A stretch of DNA of 64,000 bases from Sandaracinobacteroides hominis (lineage in GTDB: Bacteria > Pseudomonadota > Alphaproteobacteria > Sphingomonadales > Sphingomonadaceae). Position 1 is the first letter of the stretch. Each line of letters opens with the position of its first letter. The position numbers and the translations under genes are program-made. Shown piece by piece: positions 44,238 to 55,600 of this stretch. Location: assembly GCF_016464365.1 (NCBI RefSeq), contig NZ_JADCUC010000005.1, positions 124,001 through 188,000 on the forward strand. The letters run 5' to 3'. The notes beneath the pieces were generated by a model that saw only the letters and a list, made by a program, of their open reading frames with translations, did no database searches and was not told the origin of the DNA.

Positions 44238-44833
44238 GCCTTCAGCGCCTTCTCGATCGCAGAGGTAACTTCCGGGCTATCCGGCGTCAGCTTGCTGCCG
44301 AAGCCTGCAATCAGTTGCCCGTCCTTGCCGATCAGGAACTTGTGGAAGTTCCACTTGGACTCGTTGTCGGTCGCAAGCTCGGCCTTTGCCCACTTGTACA
44401 CCGGCGCCGCATTCGGCCCCTTCACCGAGGCTTTCTCGGTCAGCGGGAACGTGATGCCGAATTTCGTGTCGCAGAATTCCTTGATCTTGCCGTTGTCGTC
44501 ATATTCCTGGCCCATGAAATCGCCAGACGGCACGCCGATCACGGTAAAGCCCTTCGGCCCCAGCGTGGTCTGCAGCTTTTGCAGGGCCTCATATTGCGGC
44601 GTCAGCCCGCAGAAGCTGGCGGTGTTCACCAGCAGCACGACCTTGCCCTTATAGGCGCTCATCGGCATCGGCTTGCCGTCGATCCGCGTCATCTTGAAAT
44701 CATAAAAGCTGTGCGCGTCCTTCGTGGCTGCCGCAGGCGCTGCCTTCGCGGTTTGCGCACGGACGGCGGAAACGATCATGCCCGTGGCCGCCAGCATGGT
44801 GGCGGCGCCGAGAATGGGAAGCCAGATACGCAT
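44234..44833 (-). CDS. Glutathione peroxidase family protein, exported
   Basis: A 199-residue thiol peroxidase. An N-terminal signal peptide (LGAATMLAATGMIVSAVRAQ) sends it to the periplasm, unlike most bacterial members. The peroxidatic cysteine is C75 in LLVNTASFCGLTPQYEALQK, and the WNFHKFLIGKDGQLIAGFG region is conserved. The usual Asn-Gln-Phe segment reads S-G-D-F (IGVPSGDFMGQEY), so the catalytic glutamine is replaced, a variant seen in related bacteria. It likely uses thioredoxin-like donors rather than glutathione. Translationally coupled with the lipoprotein gene. Confidence 0.93.
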   Translation of the reverse strand: MRIWLPILGAATMLAATGMIVSAVRAQTAKAAPAAATKDAHSFYDFKMTRIDGKPMPMSAYKGKVVLLVNTASFCGLTPQYEALQKLQTTLGPKGFTVIGVPSGDFMGQEYDDNGKIKEFCDTKFGITFPLTEKASVKGPNAAPVYKWAKAELATDNESKWNFHKFLIGKDGQLIAGFGSKLTPDSPEVTSAIEKALKA

Positions 44834-44951
44834 GAAAACCCTCCAAAGGTTTGAGCTGAGCGCCTTATCCCAATCCGATTCGCGCGTCCACTGTACGAAG
44901 AGGGCAGGTCCACACTTTGCCAGCGGCCATCGCCCGTCCTAAAGGGGCCGA

Positions 44952-46160
44952 ATGAAGCGCAAGACAGGACAGGATCGAAGCATCACCTCCACCTGGCGGC
45001 CGGCAACGGTCGCCGTGCGCGGCGGAACGGCACGAAGCGACTTTGGCGAAACGTCGGAAGCCATCTTCCTGACGTCGGGCTATTGCTACGACAACGCAGA
45101 GCAGGCAGCCGCCCGTTTCCGCGGCGAGGAAAAGGGCATGACCTATTCCCGCCTGCAGAACCCTACGGTGGAAATGCTCGAGGAGCGCCTCGCCCTGATG
45201 GAAGGCGCCGAGGCCTGTCGTGTTTCCTCCAGCGGCATGGCGGCAATGTCGGCCACGCTGATGAGCACGCTTTCCGCCGGCGACCATCTGATCGCCGGCC
45301 GCGCTGCCTTCGGCAGCTGCCGGGTGCTGGTGGACACGATCCTTCCGCGCTTCGGCGTCGAAACCACCGTCGTCGACGGCCGCGATACCGACGCCTGGAA
45401 AAGGGCGCTCCGCCCCAACACCAGGGCTGTGTTCCTGGAAACACCAGCCAACCCGACGCTCGACATTGTCGACCTGCGCGCCGTTGCCGACATTGCCCAT
45501 GATGCCGGCGCCCTCGTCATCGTCGACAACGCCTTTGCCTCCCCCATCCTGCAACGCCCGCTGGAAATGGGCGCCGACATCGTCGCCCACAGCGCCACCA
45601 AGCTGATGGACGGCCAGGGCCGCGTGCTGGCAGGCGCCGTGATGGGGCCCGAAGAGTGGATGGAGAAAACCTATCTCGCCTTCACTCGCCACACCGGGCC
45701 GATCCTCTCCCCCTTCAACGCCTGGGTGGTGCTGAAGAGCCTGGAGACGATCGACCTGCGCGTCCGGCGCGCCTGCGAGAACGCGCTGAAGGTAGCGCAG
45801 TTCCTGGAAACCCGCGTTCCGCGCGTCCTCTATCCCGGCCTCGCGTCACACCCGCAGCACCAGCTGGCCATGTCGCAGATGCAGGCCGGCGGCACCATCA
45901 TCGCCATGCACGTGGATGGCGGCCGCAAGCAGGCGCATGCCCTGCTGGATGCGCTGGCGCTCATCGACATCTCCAACAACCTGGGCGACAGCCGCAGCCT
46001 GATGACGCATCCGGCCTCCACCACCCACGCCAGCATGACGGAAGCGGCGCGGCTGGAAATGGGGATCGATGAAGGGATGCTGCGCTTCTCTGTCGGCCTG
46101 GAGGACGCTGAAGACCTGATCGACGATCTGGCCCAGGCACTGAAGGCGGCCGGCGTTTGA
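44952..46160 (+). CDS. metZ: O-succinylhomoserine sulfhydrylase
   Basis: A 402-residue PLP enzyme of the Cys/Met metabolism family that makes homocysteine from O-succinylhomoserine and sulfide. The lysine is in [19 protein letters not shown] and [20 protein letters not shown] holds the phosphate site. The N-terminal [20 protein letters not shown] and the tail [20 protein letters not shown] fit MetZ better than cystathionine gamma-synthase. The final bases overlap the start of apaG. A divergent gene pair lies upstream in a 118-base gap. Confidence 0.92.
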   Translation: MKRKTGQDRSITSTWRPATVAVRGGTARSDFGETSEAIFLTSGYCYDNAEQAAARFRGEEKGMTYSRLQNPTVEMLEERLALMEGAEACRVSSSGMAAMSATLMSTLSAGDHLIAGRAAFGSCRVLVDTILPRFGVETTVVDGRDTDAWKRALRPNTRAVFLETPANPTLDIVDLRAVADIAHDAGALVIVDNAFASPILQRPLEMGADIVAHSATKLMDGQGRVLAGAVMGPEEWMEKTYLAFTRHTGPILSPFNAWVVLKSLETIDLRVRRACENALKVAQFLETRVPRVLYPGLASHPQHQLAMSQMQAGGTIIAMHVDGGRKQAHALLDALALIDISNNLGDSRSLMTHPASTTHASMTEAARLEMGIDEGMLRFSVGLEDAEDLIDDLAQALKAAGV

Positions 46161-46570
46161 GCCTGCCCGCGCTCTTTGCGGTTTCGGCGACGACCGAAGG
46201 CGTGACGGTGCGCGTGCAGCCGAGCTATGCGGCAGACCAGTCAGATCCGGAAAACGGTCACTGGGTCTGGCATTATCATATCCGCATCGAGAACGGCGAC
46301 GGCATGGGCATCCAGATCATCGACCGCCACTGGGTCATCACTGACGGACGCGGCGACCGCCGCGACGTGATGGGCGAAGGCGTCGTCAGCGAGCAGCCCC
46401 GGATCGCGCCGGGCGGCAGCTTCGACTATGTTTCCGGCTGCCATTTCCCGACGCCCTCCGGCCATATGCAGGGCCGCTTCGGCGTGCTCGATTCCGCCGG
46501 CCGCCGCTTTGAAGTGGAAATTCCCGGCTTCGATCTCATCTCGCCCGATTCCCGAAGGGCCGCGCACTGA
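46157..46570 (+). CDS. apaG: ApaG-domain protein
   Basis: A 137-residue beta-sandwich protein of the ApaG family (fibronectin type III-like fold). It contains GVTVRVQPSYAADQSDPENG, HYHIRIENGDGMGIQIIDRH and GEGVVSEQPRIAPGGSFDY, all conserved. The start is TTG at 46157, inside the metZ stop region (TTGA), so translation is coupled. Enteric homologues are tied to cobalt/magnesium efflux; the function is otherwise unknown. Ends 1 base ahead of the LysR gene. Confidence 0.93.
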   Translation: MSLPALFAVSATTEGVTVRVQPSYAADQSDPENGHWVWHYHIRIENGDGMGIQIIDRHWVITDGRGDRRDVMGEGVVSEQPRIAPGGSFDYVSGCHFPTPSGHMQGRFGVLDSAGRRFEVEIPGFDLISPDSRRAAH

Positions 46571-46571
46571 C

Positions 46572-47354
46572 ATGAAACGTTCGCTGATCCCGCTGAACGC
46601 GCTGCGCGTCTTCGACGCCGCCGCCCGCAGCCTGTCCTTCACCCGCGCCGCCGACGAACTGGCTGTGACGCCGGCGGCCGTAGGTCAGCAGATTCGCGCG
46701 CTGGAAGAAACACTGGGTGTCATCCTCTTCCGCCGCACCGCCAAGGGCCTTGAACTCACCCCGGAGGCAAGCCGAGCGCTTCCGCACCTGCGCGCCGGCT
46801 TTTCGGCCTTCGAGGAATCGGTATCCGCGCTTCAGGAAGGGCAGGGGGCGCTGCGCCTGTCACTCGGCTGCGCCCGCGGCGCGATACGCCACTGGCTGCT
46901 GCCGCGCCTGAAAGGCTGGCTCGACGAAAATCCGGAAGCCTCGGTCCAGATCCTGGCCCTGGATGCACCGGTCGATTTCGCACAGGCCAATCTCGATCTG
47001 GCGCTCAGCTTCGGCCCGGCCCCGGATGCAGAGGGCGTGTTCGGCCGCCAGCTCGCCGAAGAGGTGCTGGTGACCGTTGCAGCCCCCGGCGGCGCCTCCC
47101 GCGCGCTCGGCTGGCGCAGCATGGAAGGCCCGGCACTGGCGCTGCCGGATGCCGGGCAGGCGCTGGATTGGGCAATCGCCGGTCTGGGCGAAGCGCGCGT
47201 ACCGCTGACGCTGGCGGCATCTGCACTGGCCGCGGGGACTATCGTCGAAACCGGGGAGCGAAGCCCGACGGAAGAGGCCTATTGGCTGTGTGCACCCGCG
47301 CCGCAGTGGAAGAGCGCGAAGGTGAAGGCGCTGGTCGATCGGCTGCTGGCCTGA
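46572..47354 (+). CDS. LysR-family transcriptional regulator (GcvA-like)
   Basis: A 260-residue regulator. The helix-turn-helix is LNALRVFDAAARSLSFTRAADEL with AVTPAAVGQQIRALEETLG, quoted as positions 8-50 in two parts, the pattern of the GcvA subgroup. The effector domain is shorter than the usual 300 residues. The ATG at 46572 lies 1 base past the apaG stop; longer in-frame openings upstream overlap apaG without similarity. It completes the metZ-apaG-lysR unit, so sulfur amino-acid control is possible. Confidence 0.92.
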   Translation: MKRSLIPLNALRVFDAAARSLSFTRAADELAVTPAAVGQQIRALEETLGVILFRRTAKGLELTPEASRALPHLRAGFSAFEESVSALQEGQGALRLSLGCARGAIRHWLLPRLKGWLDENPEASVQILALDAPVDFAQANLDLALSFGPAPDAEGVFGRQLAEEVLVTVAAPGGASRALGWRSMEGPALALPDAGQALDWAIAGLGEARVPLTLAASALAAGTIVETGERSPTEEAYWLCAPAPQWKSAKVKALVDRLLA

Positions 47355-47413
47355 GGCGCGGCATTTGACAGGCTGATTCCGCCTGAAACGCTGAACGTTC
47401 GGAAAGGTTTTCC

Positions 47414-47441
47414 TTGCGCGACAAGCGATTTGGCTTAGGAT
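47414..47441 (+). promoter_or_regulatory. Candidate promoter for the secretion operon
   Basis: TTGCGC, a 16-base spacer and TAGGAT lie between the LysR gene and the TolC-like gene, about 175 bases ahead of its GTG. A weak consensus match only. Confidence 0.25.
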
Positions 47442-47615
47442 TGCCCGCACTCGCAAGAGCATGAGTTGCCGCACAATTTTGCCTCTGAAGGCAGATTCGC
47501 GACGACCGGTTCAAGCGGGAGATCGATGGGCAAGCATCCTATCGGATCGTCTGGTGGAGGGGGATTTCCAATCTGGCGGCGTTTCCGTAGGGCGAATGAA
47601 ATATGGGGAGCACGC

Positions 47616-49604
47616 GTGTCGGATCGCAACCTGAATTCAGGGGGGCTCGGCAGACTGTCTGGGGCCGCCAGCGCAAATAGCCGCGTCTTCAGTCGAATTG
47701 GCACAGCAACCATGCTTGCAGCCCTGCCACTTTCGGCTGCCCTGCCACTTTCGGCTGCCCTGCCACTTTCGGCCGCCCTGCCACTTTCGGCTGCCTTGGC
47801 GCAAACCGCACCGTCCGCGCCCGTCGTCGGCCCGATAGACCCGGGCCCACGGGCTCGCGGCGAAGCACCCAGCGGGCTCGCCAAGCGATCCCGCAACCAG
47901 ATCGGCGACGCCGACGCCATCACCCAACGCTTCGAGGCGTTCGTGGACTCCGCAGTTGCAGCGCGCGGGCTTGTCGCGACGCCGCTGGAGCCGGGTGGTT
48001 CCTCGCTTTCGCCGGAAGTGGCCGGCAAGCTGTTCTGGTGGGAAGGCAAGATGGGCACGGTGCCCACGCGAGACGCGCCTGTCGCCGGAATACAGCTCGC
48101 AGACCTGCTGCAGCGCGCCACCGCCACGTCGCTGCAGATCGCAACCTTCGCCGAACTCCCCGCCATACGCGATACGTCCATCGCCGAGGCAAGGGGACGG
48201 TTCACGCCCGAATTCTACGCCGAGGGCAAGTCGACCCGGCGCGAGGACGCAACCACCGCGCTCTACCAGACCGGCGGCGATCCGCGCCTGAAGGAAAACG
48301 AGAACAGCGCCGAATTCGGCCTCCGCAGCCGCATCCAGTCCGGCGCTCAGGTGTCGATGTCGCAGCGCTTCTCAGACCTTGAGAGCAACATCATCACCTA
48401 TGTGCCCGATCACCAGTCGCGGTCGCGCACGACGTTCAGCGTCGTGCAGCCGCTGCTGCGCGACAGCGGGCTGGAATATAACAACAGCTTCGAGGAGCTT
48501 GCGGAGCTGGAGACGGAGGCCGCCAAACTGGAATTCCGCCGGCAGGTCGAATCGCACCTGCTCGAAGTCACCCGCACCTACTGGACGCTGTTCCTTGCCC
48601 GCGCCAATCTGGTTCAGCAGGAACGCGCCGTCGACTCCGTCAGCCAGATTTCCCGCCGCATCGAGGACCGCAAGGGCGTCGACAGCCTGGAGCTGCAGCT
48701 GAACCGCGCCCGCGCCACCGAGGCAGAGCGCAAGGCCGGGCTGGTGCGCGCCCGCAACGCCGTCCGCAATGCAGAGGCGCGGCTCCGGGCACTGGTGAAC
48801 GATCCGCAGATGAACGCGGTGGGCGCGGCCGAAATCGCCCCTGCCGACCGCCCCGACGCAAAGGCCACCCCCATCGATCTCACCGCCGATGTGGCAACCG
48901 CGGTCAAGGCTCGCCCGGAAGTGCGCTCGGTGATGATCGGCTACCGCGCCTCGCTGCTGCGCGAAGGCATGGCCGCCAACGAAAGCCTGCCGCAGCTGGA
49001 TCTGGTGCTGGAGGGCAGCCTTAGCGGCGGGCGTGACGGCGTCGCCTACGGTCCCGCCTTCAGCAACGCCTGGTATGGCATGCCCGGCTATGTCGCCGGC
49101 CTCCGCCTTGCCGTCCCGCTCGGCAGCGACGAGCGCAAGGCCCGCTACGATCGCCGCCGGCTGGAAACCTGGCAGCAGGCGATGCAGGCGCGCACCACCA
49201 TCGAAACCGTCATCCTCGAAATGGAAGTAACGGCCAACGAATATGTTGCCGCCTGGAACGATCTGATGCGGCGCGGCGAAGCGCTGCGGCTGGCAACCGC
49301 CGACAACGAACTGCTTGGCAACCGCTATGCCTCGGGCCTTTCCCTCTCCGGCGGCGGCGGCGCTTCCGACGGTATCCTCTATCTCGACCAGCTGCTCGCC
49401 AGCCAGGACCGCGTGGCCAACGCCGAACTCGAGGTTGCGAGCGCGCAGGCCACTTTCCAGGTCGCAAGCGCCGCCCGCGCCCGTGCAAGGGGCACGCTGC
49501 TGGAGGAAAACGGCCTCACCATCGTTCGCGAGGAAAGCGACTCCGGCGCGGACAGGGGCCTGCCTCGCTACCGGGTCGTCAAAACCTCGGCGGCGGTCCA
49601 GTGA
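47616..49604 (+). CDS. TolC-family outer-membrane channel with repeat-expanded signal peptide
   Basis: About 662 residues when started at the GTG at 47616, since GGGGAG lies five bases ahead. A long arginine-bearing n-region leads to a hydrophobic core built from four ALPLSA units and a cleavage-like ALAQTA. The mature part has the OEP helical barrel: DLLQRATATSLQIATF, RTTFSVVQPLLRDSGLEYNN, EFRRQVESHLLEVTRTYW, and a second half from ARPEVRSVMIGYRASLLREG through LGSDERKARYDRRRLETWQQ. It is longer than E. coli TolC (about 470) because of an N-terminal addition. It is the first gene of the operon and overlaps the giant protein gene by 4 bases, which points to a channel dedicated to it. Confidence 0.88.
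   Translation: MSDRNLNSGGLGRLSGAASANSRVFSRIGTATMLAALPLSAALPLSAALPLSAALPLSAALAQTAPSAPVVGPIDPGPRARGEAPSGLAKRSRNQIGDADAITQRFEAFVDSAVAARGLVATPLEPGGSSLSPEVAGKLFWWEGKMGTVPTRDAPVAGIQLADLLQRATATSLQIATFAELPAIRDTSIAEARGRFTPEFYAEGKSTRREDATTALYQTGGDPRLKENENSAEFGLRSRIQSGAQVSMSQRFSDLESNIITYVPDHQSRSRTTFSVVQPLLRDSGLEYNNSFEELAELETEAAKLEFRRQVESHLLEVTRTYWTLFLARANLVQQERAVDSVSQISRRIEDRKGVDSLELQLNRARATEAERKAGLVRARNAVRNAEARLRALVNDPQMNAVGAAEIAPADRPDAKATPIDLTADVATAVKARPEVRSVMIGYRASLLREGMAANESLPQLDLVLEGSLSGGRDGVAYGPAFSNAWYGMPGYVAGLRLAVPLGSDERKARYDRRRLETWQQAMQARTTIETVILEMEVTANEYVAAWNDLMRRGEALRLATADNELLGNRYASGLSLSGGGGASDGILYLDQLLASQDRVANAELEVASAQATFQVASAARARARGTLLEENGLTIVREESDSGADRGLPRYRVVKTSAAVQ
47721..47792 (+). repeat. 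Four 18-bp tandem repeats inside the signal peptide of the TolC-like protein
   Basis: The unit GCCCTGCCACTTTCGGCT is repeated four times head to tail (47721-47738, 47739-47756, 47757-47774, 47775-47792), with one base different in the third. Each encodes ALPLSA. Copy-number change by slippage would lengthen or shorten the hydrophobic core in steps of six residues without a frameshift. Confidence 0.95.
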
Positions 49605-52600
49605 ACGCCTTCACCCGCCACATGCGCAACGCGCTGAAGGCGGGCGCCTCGTTCCTCAATCCGGGGCTGACGCCCGTGCCGGCACCCATGGACGCCCGCC
49701 GCTGGCTGATGGACGCGGTGATGCCGCTCGAAGATCGCATCATGCTCGATGCGGAGCCGGTAGCGACCATAGCCCCCGCCTCGGGCTTGCCCGAAGTGCT
49801 GATCGGAAGCAATTTCGTCCTCGACATCACCTTCGACAACATCCCCGATGGAGATCCGGGGAGCAACGTCGGCTATGGCCCCTATGTCGATCTCTACATC
49901 CCGCACCTGGGCAAGGACGGCGGCAACAGTGATCCGACCGACGGCGTCGATTTCGTCGGCGCCACCTATCTGGGCGCTTCCGTGCAATCGACGCTCCTCA
50001 CCTTCGATGCGAACGGCCAGGCCACGCACCCCTTCGCCAGGGACAGCAGTGGCCAGTTTCGCGTGCTCACCGGCGCTCCGGGCGATCAGGTTGTCGTGTT
50101 GCGCCTGCCATTCGGCAGCTTCACGCCGGGGCAGCCGGCCGTCACCATCGCCGCGGAATTCCAGCTCTCGCCGCTGGCGGATTTCGCCCCGGATTTCAGC
50201 AGCGCCGATCTGGAATTCTCCGCGCAAGGCGGCTTTGCCCTCGGCCGCGATCCCAACAACAATCCCACCGTCGATCCGCCAATCCTGCAGCCGGTTCCCG
50301 ATAGCCAGACCATAACGCCGATCCTTGTCGGGCTGACGAAGACATCGGACGCGCCAAGGGGCGAAACGGCGACCGGCCCCAATTTTGTCCACACCTACAC
50401 CATCGATGTGAACGTCGCGCCGCAGCAACAGATCCAGAATCTCAACGTCACCGACATCCTGTCGTCGAACATCGTTTTTCTCGATGCAACGGTCACCAGC
50501 GGCGGCGGCACGATAACCACCCAGCCCACAGCCGGCTCCGTCGTCACGCCGGGTCTCGATCAGCTCATCGTCAATTTCGGCAGCATCACAGGCACGGCCG
50601 GTGTCGACGCGCAGATTCAGGTGCGCTTTTATGTGAACGATGTTTCCGGCGACGGCGGCCAGCCCGTCCTCGATCCGGATTCAGGAGCCTCCTCGGTCAC
50701 GCTGAACGATGTGAAGTCCGAGGGCACCCACATCCCTCTCGATCCGCGCGATCCGCAGCAGCAGTTCACCCAGGATCTGCTTCCGGTGGACAACAGCATC
50801 GTCAACCGCTCGATCGCCATGCGCAAGGACGTTGTGATCGTTGAGGACAGGAACGTCGCCGGCCTCTCTCCGGGCGACGTGCTGGAATACACGCTGCACG
50901 TTGACCTCTCCGATTATTTCTCCTTCGGCGACATCGTCATCCAGGACATTCTTTCCCGCGGCCAGCAGCTCGAAGGCAGCTTCACTCCCCACCTGACGCT
51001 GACGGAGAGAGGCGTCACCACGCAAGCGGATTTCACCGGAAACGTTCAGGTGGGCGACCAGTTCGTCGGGCCGAACGTCAACATGGTCTATGACAGCGTA
51101 ACCGGCCTTACCACCATCAACTTCGACGTTTCCGGCGAGATTGAGCTGCAGAACCTGTCCGGCGGCGACGGCGTCATCGAAGGCGGGCGCACCCATCCCG
51201 GCGACGCCCTGCTCGGTGTCGGCCCCACAATGGCACTGCTTACCTTCCGCACGGTGGTGCTCTCCTCCGCGCCCGACGGACAGGGCGGCACCGTTCCCAT
51301 CGACCAGGGCGACCGGGTCGGCAATCGCGCGACGGTTCAGGCAAACGTCTATCCCAATGGCAATCCGGCTGGCCCGCCCACAGGACAGCAGACCGACGAC
51401 GATACGGCATCCATCCGGATCCAGACCGGCGCGCTGTCGCTGAAATCGGTGGTCGCGGTGAACGGCGACACCGATCTTTTCCTCGGGCCGAATGGCATGC
51501 CGCAGGTCACCCAGGGCGATACCATCACCTTCCGCCTGCAATATGTCCTGCCGACAAGTTCGGTCACCAATTTCAATCTGGTCGATTTCCTGCCCCTTCC
51601 GGTGCTCACAGCGCAGAATCTCACCTTCATTCCCGAAGGTACGATACCGGCCGAGGGGGAATTCACCTTCGGCCCGCTGGACAGCTTCAGCGATCTCACC
51701 AACGCGCCGACGCCCACCGTCACCTTCGATACCGACGCCAACGCCATCCGCTTCAACTACGGCACCTACAGCTTCCAGGATCAGGCGCCCGGCAACCAGC
51801 CCATCACCACCGTCATCGATCTGCTGCTCACGCTACGCGTAAACGACATGTCCTATGGCGACGGCCTCCTCCTCACCAACCTGCTGCAGGGCACCGAAAG
51901 CAACAGCGAGGGCGAACAGACGATCACCAGCGTCATCGCCCAGTTCGAGGTGGGCGAGGCGGACATTGTCATCGACAAGGGCGTCGTCGATTTCGCCGGC
52001 AACAGTGCCGGTTCCTTTGTCGGCAGCAGGCAGCCCAGTGGTGTCTCCTTCGATGGCGCGGCTGGCAACACGTCGCCGGCAGTATTCACCGGCCTCATCA
52101 CCGACGCCGCGCTCGCTACTGGCCTGATCGACGCCGACCTCACCGGCGTCGACGCCGGCGACAAGGTGACCTTCGCCATCACCGTCAACAACAATGGCGC
52201 CGGCATCCGCGGCGCCTTCGACGTCACCATCAAGGACCTGCTGCCAGACGGCTTTGAGATTCCCGCCGACGCCGCCGGCCTCAACCTCAAGGTCACCTAC
52301 GGCGACGGCACCAGCGTCGCCTACACCGATCTGGGCGGCGGCCTTTTCGGCAACGGCATCCGGCTGGTCGACGGCGTGGACGGCGCACTCGCCGCGGATC
52401 CCGCGAAGGGGCAGGGCGGCACCACCACCAACGACATCGTCATCATCACCTATGATCTGGTCGCAACCGCCGCCGTGCAGCCGCGCCAGGTCTGGACCAA
52501 CACCGCCAGCGTCGACCATTTTGCCGGCCAGGAAGGCGGCAACAACCTAGTCTTCAATCCCATCACCGACGACGCCTCCGTCACCATCAGCCCCGTCACC

Positions 52601-55600
52601 GCCACCAAGGTGCTGCAGAGTACGTCGGAAAGCTTCACGCCCGGCAGCGACCTCGCCATCGGCGAAGTCGCCACCTTCCGCCTCACCTATGTCCTGCCAG
52701 AGGGTCAGACGCGCGGCCTCGTCCTGTCGGATCTGTTGCCGCTCGGCGCAGGCGGAACGCTCGGCAACGTCAGCGCCAGCATTGTCTCGGTCGGCGGCGC
52801 GATCAGCGGCGCAGGCGTTCCGCCCGCCGGCAGCTCCATTGCCTTCGACAGCGGAACGCACAGCTATATCGCGACCTTCGGCGATGTCAGCGTCAACTCC
52901 GGCAGCACGGAGGCCGACCGCACCATCGTGATAGAGGTAAACGCCCGGGCTTCCGACGTGGTCGAGAATGTCCGCGGCCTCACGCCATCGAACCGCGCCG
53001 ACGCAAGATATGTCACCACCAATCAGGATGGCAGCACCGACAATTATCTGGAAAGCGCGCAGGTCGGGGTCCGGCTGGTGGTACCCGATCTGTCGATCGC
53101 CAAGACTGCGAACCCCACGACGATCGTCGAGGCGGGGCAGATCATCACCTACTCGCTCGTCATCAGCAATCCGGCAAACGCCGCCGGCACGACGGCCTTC
53201 GGCCTCAAGATGACCGATTCCGATCTTGCAGCGCTCGGGTTCACGAACATCACCATCCAGAGCATCGTTTCGAACGGTGCCACAAACGCCGACGCCGTTG
53301 CGGATGCCGCCGGTGTCGTGACCGTCACGGCCGACAGCCTGGACAATGGCGGCCTGATAACGGTTCTGTTCACCGTGAAATCCTCGCCGACCCTTTCGGC
53401 AGGCGCCGTGCTGGTAAACCATGCGACGCTCGATCCCTACACCACGCTCGCCGCCACCAGCCCGGATTTCGCCACCGCCCGCATACTCACCGAAAGTCCG
53501 GTATCGGCGCAGGTCCAGCTCGAAGGTGCGGGCCTCACCAAGACCATCTTCACCACTTCGGTCGGCAACGATACCAGTCCGCTCGTCCAGATCGGCGAGT
53601 TCGTGACGTTCGATCTGCGCATCACCCTGCCGGCCAGCGTCACCCCGGTCACCCTCAGCGATTTTGCCCCCGCCGGCCTGGTCCTGCAGTCCGCGCAGCT
53701 CATCTCCATAGGCGGGCAGACCGCAGCCGGCGCGACATCCGGAGGCAATATCACCGGTTCGCAGGTTGCCGTGGGCGACACGGCCACCGTCGCGGGCAAC
53801 GCGTTCACCTTCAATTTCGGCACGCTCACCATAGCCGAGGACGGTATGTTCGCCATTTCCGAGGCCGACATCATCACCGTGCGGGCGATTGCCCTGGTGG
53901 CGGATGTGCCCGGAAATGTCGGCAAGACCATCGCCAACCAGACGTCCCTCGTGAACAACGCCTCCGTCAACTTCGGAATCGGCACCACCAACGCCTCGTC
54001 GACGGTGCAGGTGGTCGAGCCGTCTCTCACGCTCCTGAAACAGGGTAACCGCCCCAACATCCAGGCGGGTGAAACAGAGACCTACACCGTATCGGTCACC
54101 AATACGGGCCTGGGTACGGCCTTCGATCTGATCCTCAGCGATGTTCTCAATCCAAATCTGCTGCTCACGGGGCTCATCACCGTCGAGGGGCCATCGGCCG
54201 GCGCGGCCGTGGGCAGCTACGCTTCCTTTGCCGATATTCCGCCCATCACCCTTGCCGGCAATGGCGCCGCCTTCACCGTCACCTACTCGGCGGTGGTTCA
54301 GGATGCCGCCTTGCTCGGTTCCGGCATCCCCAACGTCATCAACGCCAGCTTCGACAGCCTCCCTGGCGCAGGCGGCCGCGCAGACAGCGGCTCGTCGCAG
54401 TTCGTCATCAACATCACCGGTCCGTCCACTCTCACAAAGGAAGTGATCTGGACCTCGATCAACGCCGACGCAGACACCAACGTGCAGATCGGGGAAATCG
54501 TCGAGTTCCGCGTGGTTGCCACCATCCCCAACGGCACCACCAACCTGCAGCTTTCCGATACCCTGCCCAGCGGCCTGCAGCTGGTGGCCGGCTCGGTCGT
54601 GCTCGAAAGCTTCCTCGGCGACACCAACTACCAGAGTTACACGCTGGACACGGTGGGGCAGACGACCACCCTCGATTTCGGCACCATAACCAACCCGGCC
54701 GCCAATTCCGACGACACGATCGTGTTTACCCTGCGCGCAACCGTGCAGGACATCATTGGCAACGTGAACGGCACCGTGCTGCTGAACAGCGCCCAGGTAT
54801 GGCCGCTGCTGCTGTCCCCGGTGGTCGGCACGGCCAGTGTAACGGTCATCGAGCCCGATATTCGCGTGAACAAGATCGAACTTTCACTGAACCGTCAGGC
54901 GGGCGAAGTCGCCTTCTATCTGGTCGAAATTCGCAACCTCGGAACCGGCACCGCCTTTGACCTCACCATCACGGATCCGCTCGCCCCGGAGCTGGCGCTG
55001 GTGCCGGGCTCCATCGAAGTCCGCGGCGCCGACGCCGGCAGCGCCGAGGGCACCTACAACAGTTTCAGCGACATCCATGTCGATCACCTGGTCGCCGGCG
55101 GCGATTTCACCATCACCTACCGCGCGACCGTGCTCGATACCGCCCGGCTTGGCAGCACCATCGTCAACACGGCGACCGCCTATTACGACAGCCTTCCGGG
55201 AGAGGGCGACGTCGGCCGCGAACCCCTCGTTCCGCCCAGCGACCAGGCATTCATCACCGTGAGCGGGCCGGTCAGCTTCGACAAGACCATCCTCACCACC
55301 AGCATCGGCAACGACGCCAATCCCGATGTGCAGATCGGCGAACGTGTCACCTTCCGCATGGTCGCCACCCTGCCCGACGGCACGACCAACCTGAACTTCA
55401 ACGATACGCTCCCTTCCGGCCTGCAATATGTAGTCGGCAGCTTCAAGGCGATCTCGATGTTCGGCGCCGCGCCGCCGGCGGGAACGCTGACGGAAGGGCC
55501 GACCGTCTCCATCCAGTTCGGGCAAATCACGAACCCGTCCGCCAATCCCGACAACACGGTCGTGCTGGAAATCCAGGCCATCGTCATGGATGTCCCCGGC

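Noticed and set aside
44834-44951. Confident SAM-II riboswitch call
   Set aside because: Only the terminal TAAAGGGG resembles the family; pseudoknot pairing could not be shown by hand.
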